From Jannaschia aquimarina (GTDB lineage: Bacteria > Pseudomonadota > Alphaproteobacteria > Rhodobacterales > Rhodobacteraceae), in NCBI RefSeq assembly GCF_000877395.1, contig NZ_JYFE01000037.1, positions 20,643-84,642 on the forward strand: 64,000 bases of DNA, given 5' to 3'. The translations under genes were made by a program, and so were the position numbers. Below are positions 52,183 to 61,138 of the stretch, piece by piece (position 1 is the stretch's first letter; the number at the start of each line of letters is the position of its first letter). The notes below the pieces were generated by a model that was not told the DNA's origin, searched no databases, and saw only the letters and a list, made by a program, of their open reading frames with translations.

Positions 52183-53397
52183 ATGTCCCGTCACGTGCTT
52201 CCACTCCTCCTGCTCGCCGCACCGTTCCCGGCTCTGGCCGACGCCCACGGGGGCGAGCCGCTGACCTACGGTCAGCGCCCGTTCCACCTGATCGACCAGC
52301 TTGCCGAGGGGGAATTGAAAGAGCAGCTCATGGCCTGCCGGGGCCAGACGCCGCAGATGTCGAAGTTCTCGATCGGCCACAGGGGCGCACCGCTCATGTT
52401 CCCCGAGCATACCGTAGAATCCAACGTCGCCGCCGCGCGTCAGGGCGCGGGCATACTGGAATGCGACGTGACCTTCACCCAGGATCACGAGCTGGTCTGC
52501 CGCCATGCCCAGAACGACCTGCACACGACAACGAACATCCTGGTCTCGGATCTGGCCGATACCTGCGTGACGCCGTTCACGTCCGCCTCGGGTGATGACG
52601 ACGCCACGGCCGAGTGCCGGACGTCCGAGATCACGTTGGCGCAGTACCGGACGCTGGTGCCGAAGATGGACGCCTCGGACGGGTCGGCCACGACCGCCGA
52701 AGAGTATCAGGGCGGGACCGCAGACTGGCGCACCGACCTCTATACGAACGGCGCCACGATCATGACCCATGCCGAGAGCATCGCGCTTTTCGACAGTCTG
52801 GGAGCGGATTTCACGCCGGAGTTGAAGGCACCGTCCGTCGAGATGCCCCATGAGGGGTTCAGCCAGGAGGATTACGCCCAGAAGCTGGTCGACGAGTACA
52901 AGGAAGCGGGCATCGACCCGTCGCGCGTCTGGCTGCAGAGCTTCCAGCTGGAGGATGTGCTCTACTGGATCGAGAACGAGCCGGACTTCGGTGCGCAGGC
53001 CGTCTATCTGATGGACGAGTACGACATCGAGGGCTACGAGCCCGACGATCCTTCGACCTGGCCCAACACCATGGCCGAACTCAAGGAAATGGGCGTCAAC
53101 TACATCGCCCCGCCGACCTGGATGCTGGTGAAGGCCGAAGACGGCGAGATCGTCCCCTCGGCGCTGGCAACCGAGGCCAAGGCGGCCGGACTAGGCATCA
53201 TCACCTGGACGCTGGAACGCTCGGGCCCGCTGGCAGGCGGCGGCGGCTGGTACTTCCAGTCCATCGAGGACGTCACCGACAATGATGGCGTCTATTACGA
53301 GTTGCTGCACGTGCTGGCACAGGATGTGGAGATCGAGGGGATCTTCTCGGATTGGCCCGCGACCGTGACCTATTACGCCAACTGCTTCGGTCTCTGA
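52183..53397 (+). CDS. Periplasmic glycerophosphodiester phosphodiesterase
   Basis: A 404-residue GDPD-family enzyme. Signal peptide [19 protein letters not shown], then a cysteine-containing N-terminal region and the GDPD hallmark [46 protein letters not shown], which supplies the catalytic histidines and metal-binding Glu/Asp. WTLERSGPL near residue 345 matches the C-terminal part of the barrel. It hydrolyses glycerophosphodiesters to glycerol-3-phosphate for phosphate or carbon supply. The ATG at 52183 follows GAAAGGCG; no uptake genes are adjacent. Confidence 0.93.
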   Translation: MSRHVLPLLLLAAPFPALADAHGGEPLTYGQRPFHLIDQLAEGELKEQLMACRGQTPQMSKFSIGHRGAPLMFPEHTVESNVAAARQGAGILECDVTFTQDHELVCRHAQNDLHTTTNILVSDLADTCVTPFTSASGDDDATAECRTSEITLAQYRTLVPKMDASDGSATTAEEYQGGTADWRTDLYTNGATIMTHAESIALFDSLGADFTPELKAPSVEMPHEGFSQEDYAQKLVDEYKEAGIDPSRVWLQSFQLEDVLYWIENEPDFGAQAVYLMDEYDIEGYEPDDPSTWPNTMAELKEMGVNYIAPPTWMLVKAEDGEIVPSALATEAKAAGLGIITWTLERSGPLAGGGGWYFQSIEDVTDNDGVYYELLHVLAQDVEIEGIFSDWPATVTYYANCFGL

Positions 53398-53425
53398 CCG
53401 CGACATTTCCGGGGCACTAGGGTCC

Positions 53426-53450
53426 GGGGCGCGCCGATGCGGCGCGCCCC
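53426..53450 (+). terminator. Intrinsic terminator after phosphodiesterase gene
   Basis: GGGGCGCGCC and GGCGCGCCCC form a 10-bp stem with loop GATGC, followed by GTTTCGTCTTG. It lies 29 bases after the stop and also faces the small convergent gene. Confidence 0.82.
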
Positions 53451-53470
53451 GTTTCGTCTTGCTCGTCCTC

Positions 53471-53620
53471 CTAGCGACGGCCCGCGACGCGCAGGGCAAG
53501 CCAGAGCCGCCACCTGGCGCGCTTGCGGCGCTGCAAGTGATGATGCATTTCTGCAAAGTAGGCCTGCTCGCGCTCATATTCCGAAGGTTGGGCAAAGGGT
53601 TGGTCGTAGGTGCGGGTCAT
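53471..53620 (-). CDS. Small basic hypothetical protein, 49 residues
   Basis: A short gene with an excellent ribosome site (AAAGGAGA, eight bases before the ATG). The product is MTRTYDQPFAQPSEYEREQ at the N-terminus, a His-rich middle (EMHHHLQRRKRARW) and a basic tail (RLWLALRVAGRR). It looks like a small amphipathic or membrane-surface protein. I do not recognise it. It is convergent with the phosphodiesterase gene and divergent from the LysR gene. A 24-residue upstream extension is open but would drop the ribosome site. Confidence 0.65.
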   Translation of the reverse strand: MTRTYDQPFAQPSEYEREQAYFAEMHHHLQRRKRARWRLWLALRVAGRR

Positions 53621-53706
53621 GGCGGGTCTCCTTTCAGGTCTGCCTCCTATCTGTCGCCGCCCGCGCCCGATTGCAGCCCGCCGGGACCGCAACTAGCCTT
53701 TCGCGG

Positions 53707-54537
53707 ATGCAAGACCCCATCGCTTGGAACGACCTCGCCCTGTTCGCCGCCGTCGCGCGGACGGGAACGCTTGCCCGGGCGGCGGACGAGACGGGGACAT
53801 CGACGGCCACCCTGTCGCGGCGGATGACCGGGCTCGAGGCGCGGCTGGGACGGCGGCTGTTCCGCCACGGGGTCCACGGTTACGCGCTGACCGAGGACGG
53901 GCGCGCCCTGCTCGCCCGCACCGAGCGCATGGAAGAGGCCGCCGCCGATATCGGCCAGTGGCGCGAGGCGGGCTCCGGGCCGGTGCGTGTCCGCCTGTCG
54001 GCCGGGACCTGGACGTCGCAGGCGCTGGCCGCGGACGTGACGCGCTACTGGTCGCCCGAGGCCTGCTGGATCCCCGAGATGGTCCATTGCGACAGGGACA
54101 TGGATATCGCCCGGCGCGAAGTCGATATCGGCATCCGCAACCGCAGGCCCGACCAGCCCTGGCTCGCCGGGCGCCGCACCGCGACAGTGCGTTACGCCGC
54201 CTATGGGCAAGAAGGGGTCGGGAACTGGATCGGGGTCAGCTTCGATGCCGCGCACACGCCCTCTGGGCGCTGGGTGATCGACAACCACGGGGGCGAGATC
54301 GTGACGGCGGCCAACGACCCGCGCTGGGCGCTGGCACTGGCCCGCGCGGGGATCGGCCGCGTTGTCCTGCCGATGTTCATCGGCGAAGAGAGCGGCCTGC
54401 CCCGCCTCTCGGATCCGATCGAGGATCTGACCCATGAGGAATGGCTGGTCTCGCACCACGAGGCGCGCCACGAGACGCCGATCCGTACGGCGCTGGACGC
54501 GCTGGCCGGCTATCTGAGCGAAAGGCTGCCCCCTTGA
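53707..54537 (+). CDS. LysR-family transcriptional regulator
   Basis: A 276-residue LysR regulator. The HTH reads WNDLALFAAVARTGTLARAADETGTSTATLSRRMTGLEARLG (residues 7-48), followed by a shortened effector domain (SGPVRVRLSAGTWTSQAL). It is about 20 residues shorter than usual LysR proteins. The ATG at 53707 has no strong ribosome site, so the message may start close to it. Its target is not evident; the divergent 49-residue gene is a candidate. Confidence 0.88.
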   Translation: MQDPIAWNDLALFAAVARTGTLARAADETGTSTATLSRRMTGLEARLGRRLFRHGVHGYALTEDGRALLARTERMEEAAADIGQWREAGSGPVRVRLSAGTWTSQALAADVTRYWSPEACWIPEMVHCDRDMDIARREVDIGIRNRRPDQPWLAGRRTATVRYAAYGQEGVGNWIGVSFDAAHTPSGRWVIDNHGGEIVTAANDPRWALALARAGIGRVVLPMFIGEESGLPRLSDPIEDLTHEEWLVSHHEARHETPIRTALDALAGYLSERLPP

Positions 54538-54583
54538 GGCCGCGCTCCGGTGCGCTTACGTTCCGGGTGAAGGAGACGTGTCC

Positions 54584-54952
54584 ATGTTCGCCATTCCAGG
54601 TCAGTCCCCCGTCACGGTGACCCCCGCTGCATCGAAGCAGATCGCGAAGCTCATGGCCAAGGGCGATGCTTTCGGCCTGAAGGTCGGCGTCAAGAAGGGC
54701 GGCTGTGCTGGCATGGAATACACGATGGATTACGTCGCCGAGGCCGAGCCCAATGACGAGGTGATCGAGGCGGGCGACGGCGCGCGCGTCATCATCGCAC
54801 CCATGGCGCAGATGTTCCTGTTCGGAACCGAGATCGACTACGAGACGTCTCTGCTGGAATCCGGCTTCCGGTTCCGCAACCCGAACGTGACCGAAGCCTG
54901 CGGCTGCGGAGAGTCGATCAAGTTCGACGAAACGCTCGGCCAACCGGGCTGA
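54584..54952 (+). CDS. A-type Fe-S cluster carrier, SufA/IscA/ErpA family
   Basis: A 122-residue HesB-like protein. The three cluster-binding cysteines are present: KKGGCAGMEY and the C-terminal EACGCGESI (CxC). VTVTPAASKQIAKLMAKGDAFGLKVGVKKGG is the usual N-terminal half. It carries Fe-S clusters from the SUF scaffold to apo-enzymes. ATG at 54584 was chosen because AAGGAG lies eight bases upstream; a GTG six bases earlier is too close to it. It is followed by the convergent tRNA-Cys. Confidence 0.94.
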   Translation: MFAIPGQSPVTVTPAASKQIAKLMAKGDAFGLKVGVKKGGCAGMEYTMDYVAEAEPNDEVIEAGDGARVIIAPMAQMFLFGTEIDYETSLLESGFRFRNPNVTEACGCGESIKFDETLGQPG

Positions 54953-55128
54953 GCCCTGCGGCGCCCGCTCCACGACAGGAATGGCGCGCACCGACCTTCA
55001 AAGCACCCTTCTCCATAGGAGTGGATATTCAGGGCGGTCCGTCTGCGCGGGCCCGTCCGAGCGCTCGGGCGCAGTAAACCGCACCTGCCGTGCCGCCTAC
55101 GCCGCTGATTTGACCGGGAGAAGTGGGA

Positions 55129-55202
55129 TGGAGGCGAGTACCGGAATCGAACCGGTGTACACGGATTTGCAATCCGCTGCGTAACCACTCCGCCAACTCG
55201 CC
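55129..55202 (-). tRNA. tRNA-Cys (GCA)
   Basis: A 74-base tRNA on the minus strand with encoded CCA. Acceptor arms GGCGAGT and ACTCGCC pair, discriminator is T, the anticodon loop in GGATTGCAAATCC gives GCA, and the T-arm has GGTTCGATTCC. Confidence 0.95.
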
Positions 55203-55331
55203 GTCGTGTCAGGTGCGTCTAGCGTGCCACGCACGCCGCCGCAAGCCGCCGAGGGAGGGGCTCTCCGGTTGCGTGAACGGGTGGCGCGTGCAATCTGGCC
55301 GAGGGCAGGAAGCAGACGAGGCATCGCAAGA

Positions 55332-55985
55332 ATGGCCGACCCGCAGACACTTCGCCGGATCATGGTCGATACCCAGGTCCGGCCGTCGGACGTGACGAAG
55401 TTCCCGATCATCGGCGCGATGCTGGCCATCCCGCGCGAGGCGTTCGTCCCTTCCTCCGAGGAGGCCGTGGCCTATCGCGACGCGCCTGTCCCCCTGGCAG
55501 GCGGACGTGAGATGCCCGCCCCCCGCACGATCGCCAAGCTGCTGGATGCGATCGACCCCGAAGGCCACGAGAATGTCCTGATCGTCGGGGCGGGCCTTGG
55601 ATACTCGGCCGCGCTCCTGTCGCGGATGACGGCATCGGTCGTGGCCGTCGAGGAAGAGGGCGACATGGCCCGCGATGCCGAAGCGGCGCTGACCGCACAG
55701 GGCATCGACAACGCCGTGGTGGTCACCGCGCCGCTGACCGAGGGTCAGCCGAAGGCGGCCCCCTATGACATCATTCTGATCGAGGGTGGGGTCGAGCAGA
55801 TCCCCGACGCCCTTGTCGAGCAACTCAAGGAGGGCGGACGCATGGCCGCGATCTTCATGGAGGGCGTCCTCGGCGAGGCCCGGATCGGCGTCATGGCCGA
55901 AGGTCACATGGGCTGGCGCACCGCCTTCAACGCGGATGCGCTGGTCCTGCCGGGCTTCGCAAAGACACGGGCCTTCACGCTATGA
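55332..55985 (+). CDS. Protein-L-isoaspartate O-methyltransferase family protein
   Basis: A 217-residue SAM-dependent methyltransferase of the PCMT family. The SAM motif I reads NVLIVGAGLGYSAALLSRM (near residue 77), and VVAVEEEGDMARDAEAAL follows. The active-site serine/threonine region and C-terminus are shorter than in E. coli Pcm, as is usual in this group, so repair of isoaspartyl residues is likely but not certain. The start ATG at 55332 gives MADPQTLRRIMVDTQVRP. It overlaps tolC by four bases, a pairing common in Rhodobacterales. Confidence 0.9.
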   Translation: MADPQTLRRIMVDTQVRPSDVTKFPIIGAMLAIPREAFVPSSEEAVAYRDAPVPLAGGREMPAPRTIAKLLDAIDPEGHENVLIVGAGLGYSAALLSRMTASVVAVEEEGDMARDAEAALTAQGIDNAVVVTAPLTEGQPKAAPYDIILIEGGVEQIPDALVEQLKEGGRMAAIFMEGVLGEARIGVMAEGHMGWRTAFNADALVLPGFAKTRAFTL

Positions 55986-57352
55986 AACGGACGTTCCGCT
56001 CTCTCGCCCTCGCGGCCGCCGTCGCCGCCGCTCCGATCCAGGCCAGCGCGCAGAGCCTGACCGATGCGCTGGTGCTGGCCTACGAGTCCAGCCCCCTGCT
56101 CGAACAGCAGCGGAACCTCCTGCGTGGCCTCGACGAGGATGTGGCGGTCGCCGTCTCGGCGTTGCGGCCGGTCATCCAGTACTTCGCCCGGCTGCAGAAG
56201 ACCGATTCAGAGTTTTCGGGCACCAACGCGACGCAATCGCTTGGCCTGTCGCTGAACTATACCATCCTGGATGGCGGGCAGCGGGCCTTCCGCATCGCCG
56301 CGCGCAAGGAGGCGGTCCTCGCGGGCCGCTGGAACCTCATCCAGGTAGAGCAGAACGTCCTTCTGAACGCTGTGGCGGCCTATCTCAACCTTCGCTTCGC
56401 GGCGCGCGTCGTCGACGTGCGGGAAAGCAACGTGCGGCTGATCTCCGAGCAGCTTCGCGCGGCGCGGGACCGGTTCGAGGTCGGCGAGGTCACGCGGACG
56501 GACGTTGCCATCGCGCAGGCCCGCCTTGCCGCCGCGCAATCGTCACTGGCCGCCGCCCGCGGCAACGTCGATATCGCCCGCGAAACCTACCGTCTGGCGA
56601 CCGGCCAGCTGCCATCGGGCCGGCTTTCGGCGCTGCCTCCCCTGCCCGAGCTTCCGCCGTCGGTCGAGCGCGCCCAAGAGCTGGCCGTGCAGATCCACCC
56701 CAACATCAAGGCGCTGCAGCACGACGTCACCGCCAACCAGTTGCTGGTCGAAGCCGCGGCGGCGGACCGCCTTCCCACCGTCGGAACGAGCGCCACGGTC
56801 GGACGCAGCAACACGCAGCAGAACAACGCGACCCTGACCATCGAGACGACCGGCACGCTCTATTCCGGAGGCCGGCTTCCGGCGCTGGAGCGGCAGGCCG
56901 TCACGCGGGTGAATGCCGCCCGGGCCGCTCTGGTGCAGGAGGCGCGCGTGGTCGCGGACGATGTCGGTCGCGCCTGGGCCCAGCTTCAGATCGCCCGCGC
57001 GCAGGTCCTCGCCTCGGATGAGCAGGTCCGGTCGGCACAGCTCGCCTTCGAGGGCTTCCGCGAGGAAGCCGCGCTCGGCGCCCGGACAACGCTGGACGTG
57101 CTCGACTCCGAACAGGAACTCCTCGACGCGCGGACAGCACGGCTGGAAGCGGAAACCGACGCGCAACAGGCCGTGTATTCGGTTCTGGCGGCCATCGGCC
57201 TTCTGACGACGGATCATCTGGGCCTCGCGGTGGAGCGCTACGACCCCGATGCCTACTACACGGCCGTGCGCGGTGCGCCGGTGACCAACGCCCCCGGGTC
57301 GCTGCAAGGCACGCGCCTCGATCGCGTCCTGCGACGCTTCAACCGGAACTGA
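55982..57352 (+). CDS. tolC: TolC-family outer-membrane efflux protein
   Basis: A 456-residue outer-membrane channel. The signal peptide is residues 1-24 (to IQASA), and two OEP repeats follow: SLTDALVLAYESSPLLEQQRNLLRG and, in the second half, AQELAVQIHPNIKALQHDV. Long alpha-helical coiled coils with DRFEVGEVTRTDVAIAQARLA and EEAALGARTTLDVLDSEQELLDAR, the canonical TolC signatures, are both present. It forms the exit duct for type I secretion and RND/ABC efflux. The start overlaps the methyltransferase stop (55982-55985). No transporter partner is adjacent. Confidence 0.95.
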   Translation: MKRTFRSLALAAAVAAAPIQASAQSLTDALVLAYESSPLLEQQRNLLRGLDEDVAVAVSALRPVIQYFARLQKTDSEFSGTNATQSLGLSLNYTILDGGQRAFRIAARKEAVLAGRWNLIQVEQNVLLNAVAAYLNLRFAARVVDVRESNVRLISEQLRAARDRFEVGEVTRTDVAIAQARLAAAQSSLAAARGNVDIARETYRLATGQLPSGRLSALPPLPELPPSVERAQELAVQIHPNIKALQHDVTANQLLVEAAAADRLPTVGTSATVGRSNTQQNNATLTIETTGTLYSGGRLPALERQAVTRVNAARAALVQEARVVADDVGRAWAQLQIARAQVLASDEQVRSAQLAFEGFREEAALGARTTLDVLDSEQELLDARTARLEAETDAQQAVYSVLAAIGLLTTDHLGLAVERYDPDAYYTAVRGAPVTNAPGSLQGTRLDRVLRRFNRN

Positions 57353-57513
57353 GACGCGCGTTGCCCGGAGGGCACCTCCGTTAACCTACTTGGGCGGTGC
57401 GCGCGGCGCCGCCCTCGCTCGATCCCACATCCTGTGTTATGACGAGGTCATGCATCCGGATCGGATGCAGGCAGGAAGAGACGGCCCAAAGCCCGTCGAC
57501 CGAAGGAGGCGAG

Positions 57514-58419
57514 ATGGCAGACCCCCAAAGCATCGACGACGTCGTGTCCTCGATCCGTCGACTGGTCGCAGCCGGACCACCGTCACGTCCTGCGGCCGCG
57601 GGCCACGTGGCCTCCACCGCTGAGGTCGCGGAAGAGACCGGGGAAGACGTCTCCGACATTCGGGGTGACGAGATCGGCGACGACGCCGGTTCGGTTGGCG
57701 GCGCGGGTGACGCTCTGGTCCTCGGGGAAGAGCTTCGCGTGGTCGAAGCCGACGACCCCTTCCAGCCGATCAACCGCAGGGATGAGGTCGACGGTCAGGA
57801 TGACGTCGCTTCGCAGGACGAGGAACGCGACGCGCCTCGCTCCGATGCGCGCGCCGCCGCGACCCCGGCCCCCGAGAACCCGACCTCTGAGACCCCGATC
57901 CCGCCACGCCCGTCCGCGCCCCCGTCGGCCGAGGCCACTCAGGCCTTTGCGGCGGCGATCGGTGGAATGGGGTTCGTGGCCGACAGCGAACGGGCGCCGT
58001 CCGACCTCCCCCCGCCGCCCCCCATCGCGCGGATCGCACCCACAACCGTCGCCGCCCCGGATGTAGACACGTCCGAGGACGACGCGGACATCATCGCCGA
58101 GATCAAGGCCGCGACTGCCGCTGAACCGGATCCCACTCCCGACCCCGGTTTCGAGGACGCTGTCGTTCTGTCCGAAGATACACCATCATCTGGTGCCAGC
58201 CGGGATCGGGACGACGACGACGATATTCTCGCAGACGGCATCGCCGCGACGCGCCCCCCGGCGCTCGAGAACATGGATCACGAGGCCTTGCGGGACCTGG
58301 TCGCCGAGATCGTCCGACAGGAATTGTCGGGCGTCCTGGGCGAGCGGATCACGCGGAACGTGCGCAAGCTGGTCCGGCGTGAATTGCGGACGATGTTCTC
58401 CGCCGAGGAATTCGACTGA
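57514..58419 (+). CDS. PopZ-like (DUF2497-related) protein
   Basis: A 301-residue protein with the organisation of the cell-pole organiser PopZ: a short N-terminal helix (SIDDVVSSIRRLV, residues 6-18), a long acidic and proline-rich disordered middle (DEERDAP, PIPPRPSAPPS), and a helical C-terminus (LRDLVAEIVRQELSGVLGERITRNVRKLVRREL). The sequence match is only to these ends, so homology to PopZ is likely but not proven. AAGGAGGCGAG precedes the ATG. It follows tolC at 161 bases and ends at a bidirectional terminator. Confidence 0.75.
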   Translation: MADPQSIDDVVSSIRRLVAAGPPSRPAAAGHVASTAEVAEETGEDVSDIRGDEIGDDAGSVGGAGDALVLGEELRVVEADDPFQPINRRDEVDGQDDVASQDEERDAPRSDARAAATPAPENPTSETPIPPRPSAPPSAEATQAFAAAIGGMGFVADSERAPSDLPPPPPIARIAPTTVAAPDVDTSEDDADIIAEIKAATAAEPDPTPDPGFEDAVVLSEDTPSSGASRDRDDDDDILADGIAATRPPALENMDHEALRDLVAEIVRQELSGVLGERITRNVRKLVRRELRTMFSAEEFD

Positions 58420-58448
58420 ACCTCGCGGGCCTTCGTCGTGCAAAAGAA

Positions 58449-58477
58449 AAAGGCCGCACCCGAAGGGCGCGGCCTTT
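58449..58477. terminator. Bidirectional terminator
   Basis: AAAGGCCGC and GCGGCCTTT form a 9-bp stem with an 11-base loop. A-rich sequence stands on the left and T-rich on the right, so it can end both the PopZ-like gene and the convergent DUF6280 gene. Confidence 0.9.
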
Positions 58478-58495
58478 CCTTTGGATTGGACTGGA

Positions 58496-58825
58496 TCAGG
58501 CTGCCTTGAGCGCCTCGGCCAACTCGGCGGCCTGACGGCGCTCGCTCTCCTCGCGGGAGAGGGCCACCGATGTGCGCACGCCGCGTCCAACGAATTCCAT
58601 CAAACCCGAAACAACCCGTTCGTTCGGGTCGATCCCGGCGCAGCTCAGCACTTCGCGCCCGTCGCGCGACCGCGCCCAACGGGCGATCTGATCGGGGCCG
58701 TTGCCAAACTTCTTGTCGTCCGCGATCGCGTCATCCAAAGCGGCAAGCACGACGGCGGCGAAGAGTTTCCGGGCCCGCTGACCCTGCTCGAAATTGTATG
58801 CCGTTGCGTCGACCAAGTCGCTCAT
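58496..58825 (-). CDS. DUF6280-family protein
   Basis: A 109-residue soluble protein typical of Rhodobacterales: MSDLVDATAYNFEQGQRARKL start, AAVVLAALDDAIADDKKFGNGPDQIARWARSRDGREVLSCAGIDP, and a helical alanine/glutamate-rich end. The family is annotated but has no known function. It faces an A+T-rich upstream region with a palindrome, suggesting regulation. No domain with a known activity can be seen. Confidence 0.85.
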   Translation of the reverse strand: MSDLVDATAYNFEQGQRARKLFAAVVLAALDDAIADDKKFGNGPDQIARWARSRDGREVLSCAGIDPNERVVSGLMEFVGRGVRTSVALSREESERRQAAELAEALKAA

Positions 58826-59117
58826 GCTGCTCTCTCCGTTTGTGTCGTTCAGAACCCGGTTCGGCGCTGCCTATCACGTCAAACTGACTTTCGGAATGCA
58901 AAACCCGAATACCACATATTCCCAGAATGCATACCTAACCATCCACACACACCAATACCGCCGTCGGACAGCACCGTATCTGACTATATCTAGTCAGCGA
59001 CGCTCACCCTTCAACCTTTTGTCAAGATTTGGTCGCATTCCGCGCACTTGACTCTCCGCCTTGCTCCGGGGCGCGGCGAGAGATATCGGGCGCGGACAGT
59101 CAGACATGGAGAGGGCC
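58826..59117. promoter_or_regulatory. A+T-rich divergent promoter region of DUF6280 and efp
   Basis: The 292 bases between the divergent genes are clearly richer in A+T than the window. A 7-bp inverted repeat, CTGACTA-TATC-TAGTCAG, lies at 58980-58997. On the minus strand a TTGACA box (59021-59026, as TGTCAA on the plus strand) stands near. No coding sequence is seen. Confidence 0.5.
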
Positions 59118-59681
59118 ATGCCCAAGATCAACGGCAACGAAATCCGTCCTGGCAACGTGTTGGAGCATGACGGCCATTTGTGGACCGCCGTTAAGGTCGA
59201 TCATGTCAAACCTGGAAAAGGTGGAGCCTTCGCGCAGGTGGAAATGCGCAATCTGCGAAACGGTTCCAAGCTGAACGAACGCTTCCGCAGCGCCGACAAG
59301 GTCGAGCGCGTCCGTCTGGAGCAGAAGGATCAGCAGTTTCTCTACGAGACCGACGGCAAACTCGTCTTCATGGATACCGAGACCTACGACCAGGTGGAAC
59401 TCGACGCAGAGATCCTGGGCGAGCGTCGCCCGTTCCTTCAGGACGGCATGATGGTCCAGATCGAGTATTACGAAGACGAGGCGTTGAACGCGACGCTGCC
59501 TCAGAAGGTGACCTGCAAGGTGGCCGAGACCGAACCCGTCGTGAAGGGTCAGACCGCCGCCAACAGCTTCAAACCCGCCGTGCTGGACAATGGTGTACGC
59601 ATCACCGTCCCTCCCTTCGTCGGCGAGGGAGAAGACGTGGTCGTCAACACCGAGACGATGGAATACTCCGAACGCGCATGA
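59118..59681 (+). CDS. efp: Elongation factor P
   Basis: A 187-residue EF-P, which rescues ribosomes stalled on polyproline. Three barrel domains are present: the N-terminal KOW-like domain with the modifiable lysine in [18 protein letters not shown] (K34), an OB domain around [22 protein letters not shown], and the C-terminal [44 protein letters not shown]. The window encodes polyproline proteins such as the PopZ-like one. The ATG at 59118 was taken from family length. It converges on the membrane-protein gene with a 12-base gap. Confidence 0.97.
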   Translation: MPKINGNEIRPGNVLEHDGHLWTAVKVDHVKPGKGGAFAQVEMRNLRNGSKLNERFRSADKVERVRLEQKDQQFLYETDGKLVFMDTETYDQVELDAEILGERRPFLQDGMMVQIEYYEDEALNATLPQKVTCKVAETEPVVKGQTAANSFKPAVLDNGVRITVPPFVGEGEDVVVNTETMEYSERA

Positions 59682-59693
59682 CAGCGCCGGACG

Positions 59694-60263
59694 TCATGCA
59701 AAGATCCACGCCCAGAGCCCGTTGACACTCAGCTGTCCGACGACCGCTGCGGCGAGGATCAGGCGCACCCACGGGCTCGGGAACCGCCATGCCGCCCAGG
59801 CGGCAGCGGCCAGGGCCAGCGCGACCTCCAGCGGGGCGATCCACCCCGCCCCGCGCCGGACATCCCAGTAGCTGACCGGGCTCTCGAAGACCCAGTTTGT
59901 CAGCGGCCAGAAATGCGCCCGCCCGTCGTCGTGGTGCAGCGGCAGGTCGCAGGCGAGATGCAGGAGCGCGGCCGCCCCCATGGCGATCATCCAGTCGCGC
60001 CGCAACGCGACCCCGGACAGGAGGACGGCGCCCCACACGAAGACCGAATTGTCGATGCGGAAGACAGCCTGCCACGCCTCCGAGAAGTAGAGCTCTCCGA
60101 AGATGCGATCGGGCGTCTCGCTCAGGACCATAGCGCCTGCGACCAACAGGTAGAGCGACACGTCCGGCGCCAGCGCTCCGAAGGCCGCCGCCGCATTGAC
60201 GCGCGGCTGGTCGGGCTTGCCGAAAGCGGCGATCCCCAGGATCAGGTGAGCCGGCGTGTTCAT
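59694..60263 (-). CDS. Conserved membrane protein, YdjM-like
   Basis: A 189-residue inner-membrane protein with four or five hydrophobic segments. The N-terminal MNTPAHLILGIAAFG and a later LLHLACDLPLHHDDGRAHFWPL carry histidine and aspartate residues resembling YdjM/DUF457 membrane-bound metal-dependent hydrolases. It starts 24 bases before the divergent decayed cobQ; proteins of this type are sometimes named after cobQ only because they are neighbours. The activity is unproven. Confidence 0.8.
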   Translation of the reverse strand: MNTPAHLILGIAAFGKPDQPRVNAAAAFGALAPDVSLYLLVAGAMVLSETPDRIFGELYFSEAWQAVFRIDNSVFVWGAVLLSGVALRRDWMIAMGAAALLHLACDLPLHHDDGRAHFWPLTNWVFESPVSYWDVRRGAGWIAPLEVALALAAAAWAAWRFPSPWVRLILAAAVVGQLSVNGLWAWIFA

Positions 60264-60286
60264 CGCGCCGGGTATAGGGGATGCGG

Positions 60287-61094
60287 ATGACGCGCGCGAT
60301 CATGTTGCAGTGAACCGGCCCGAAGGTCGGCAAGTCGGTCCTCGTCGCGGGGCTCTGCCGCCATTTCGCGCGGGCGGGACTCCGGGTGCGCCCCTTCAAG
60401 CCGCAAGACATGTCCAACAACGCCGCCGTGACCGCCGACGACGGAAAGGTCGGTCGCGCCCAGGCTCTGCAAGCACGGGCCCGTGGGATCGAGCCGCAGA
60501 CCGACATGAACCCCGTTCCGCGAAAGCCCGAAGGCGAGATGTGCCGTCAGGTCATCCTGCAGGAGCGCCGGCTCGCGACGATGCGCGCAGGCGATTATCC
60601 GGCGCGGCGGCGATGTGCTGGAGATTTGCGGTGGCTATCAGATGTTCGGCCGGATCATGGCGGATCCCGACGGGATCGAACGGCCGCCGGGCGAGGTGCC
60701 CGGACTTGGCCTTCCGGATATCACGACCGTCATGGCGCCGGAAAAGCGTCTGGCCCGAGTGGCCGCGCTTAACCCTCCAAGCGGGACCGATCCGGATGGC
60801 TACGAAATCCATCTCGGCCGCACAATTGGGCCGGACACGGTGCGCGGCTGGCTGCGGATCGACGGACGCGACGTTGGCGCGGCCTCGCCCGACGGGCGGA
60901 TCCGCGGCTGCTATCTGCATGGCCTCTCCGCCTCGGACGCGTTTCGCCGGGCCGACCTGTCGGACCTCGGAGTGGCCCCGACCGATTTTGCCCATGAGAC
61001 ACAGGTGGACGCGACCCTCGATGCGCTCGCGGATCACATGACGGAATCGTTAAACCTCGACAGGCTATTGGATATCTCGACGCGGTTGCCCTAG
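60287..61094 (+). pseudogene. cobQ: Decayed cobyric acid synthase (cobQ)
   Basis: The remnant begins MTRAIMLQ, then TGA (60311-60313) stands where family members have glycine, followed by [39 protein letters not shown] in the same frame. At about 60597-60613 the frame shifts and the sequence jumps to the C-terminal glutaminase domain ([13 protein letters not shown] ... RGCYLHGLSASDAFRRADL). A normal CobQ is about 480 residues; roughly 200 central residues, including half the ATP-binding domain, are gone. The C-terminal frame from 60615 (159 residues) might still be read but lacks a synthetase domain. The strain cannot use this copy for cobalamin synthesis. Confidence 0.88.
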
Positions 61095-61138
61095 CTGGGC
61101 CGCGTGATACGCTCGCCGCAGGTCTTACGGAGGTTTCC

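Noticed and set aside
60264..60286. Possible cobalamin riboswitch before cobQ
   Set aside because: The divergent starts leave only 23 bases, far too short, and no B12-box-like sequence is seen.
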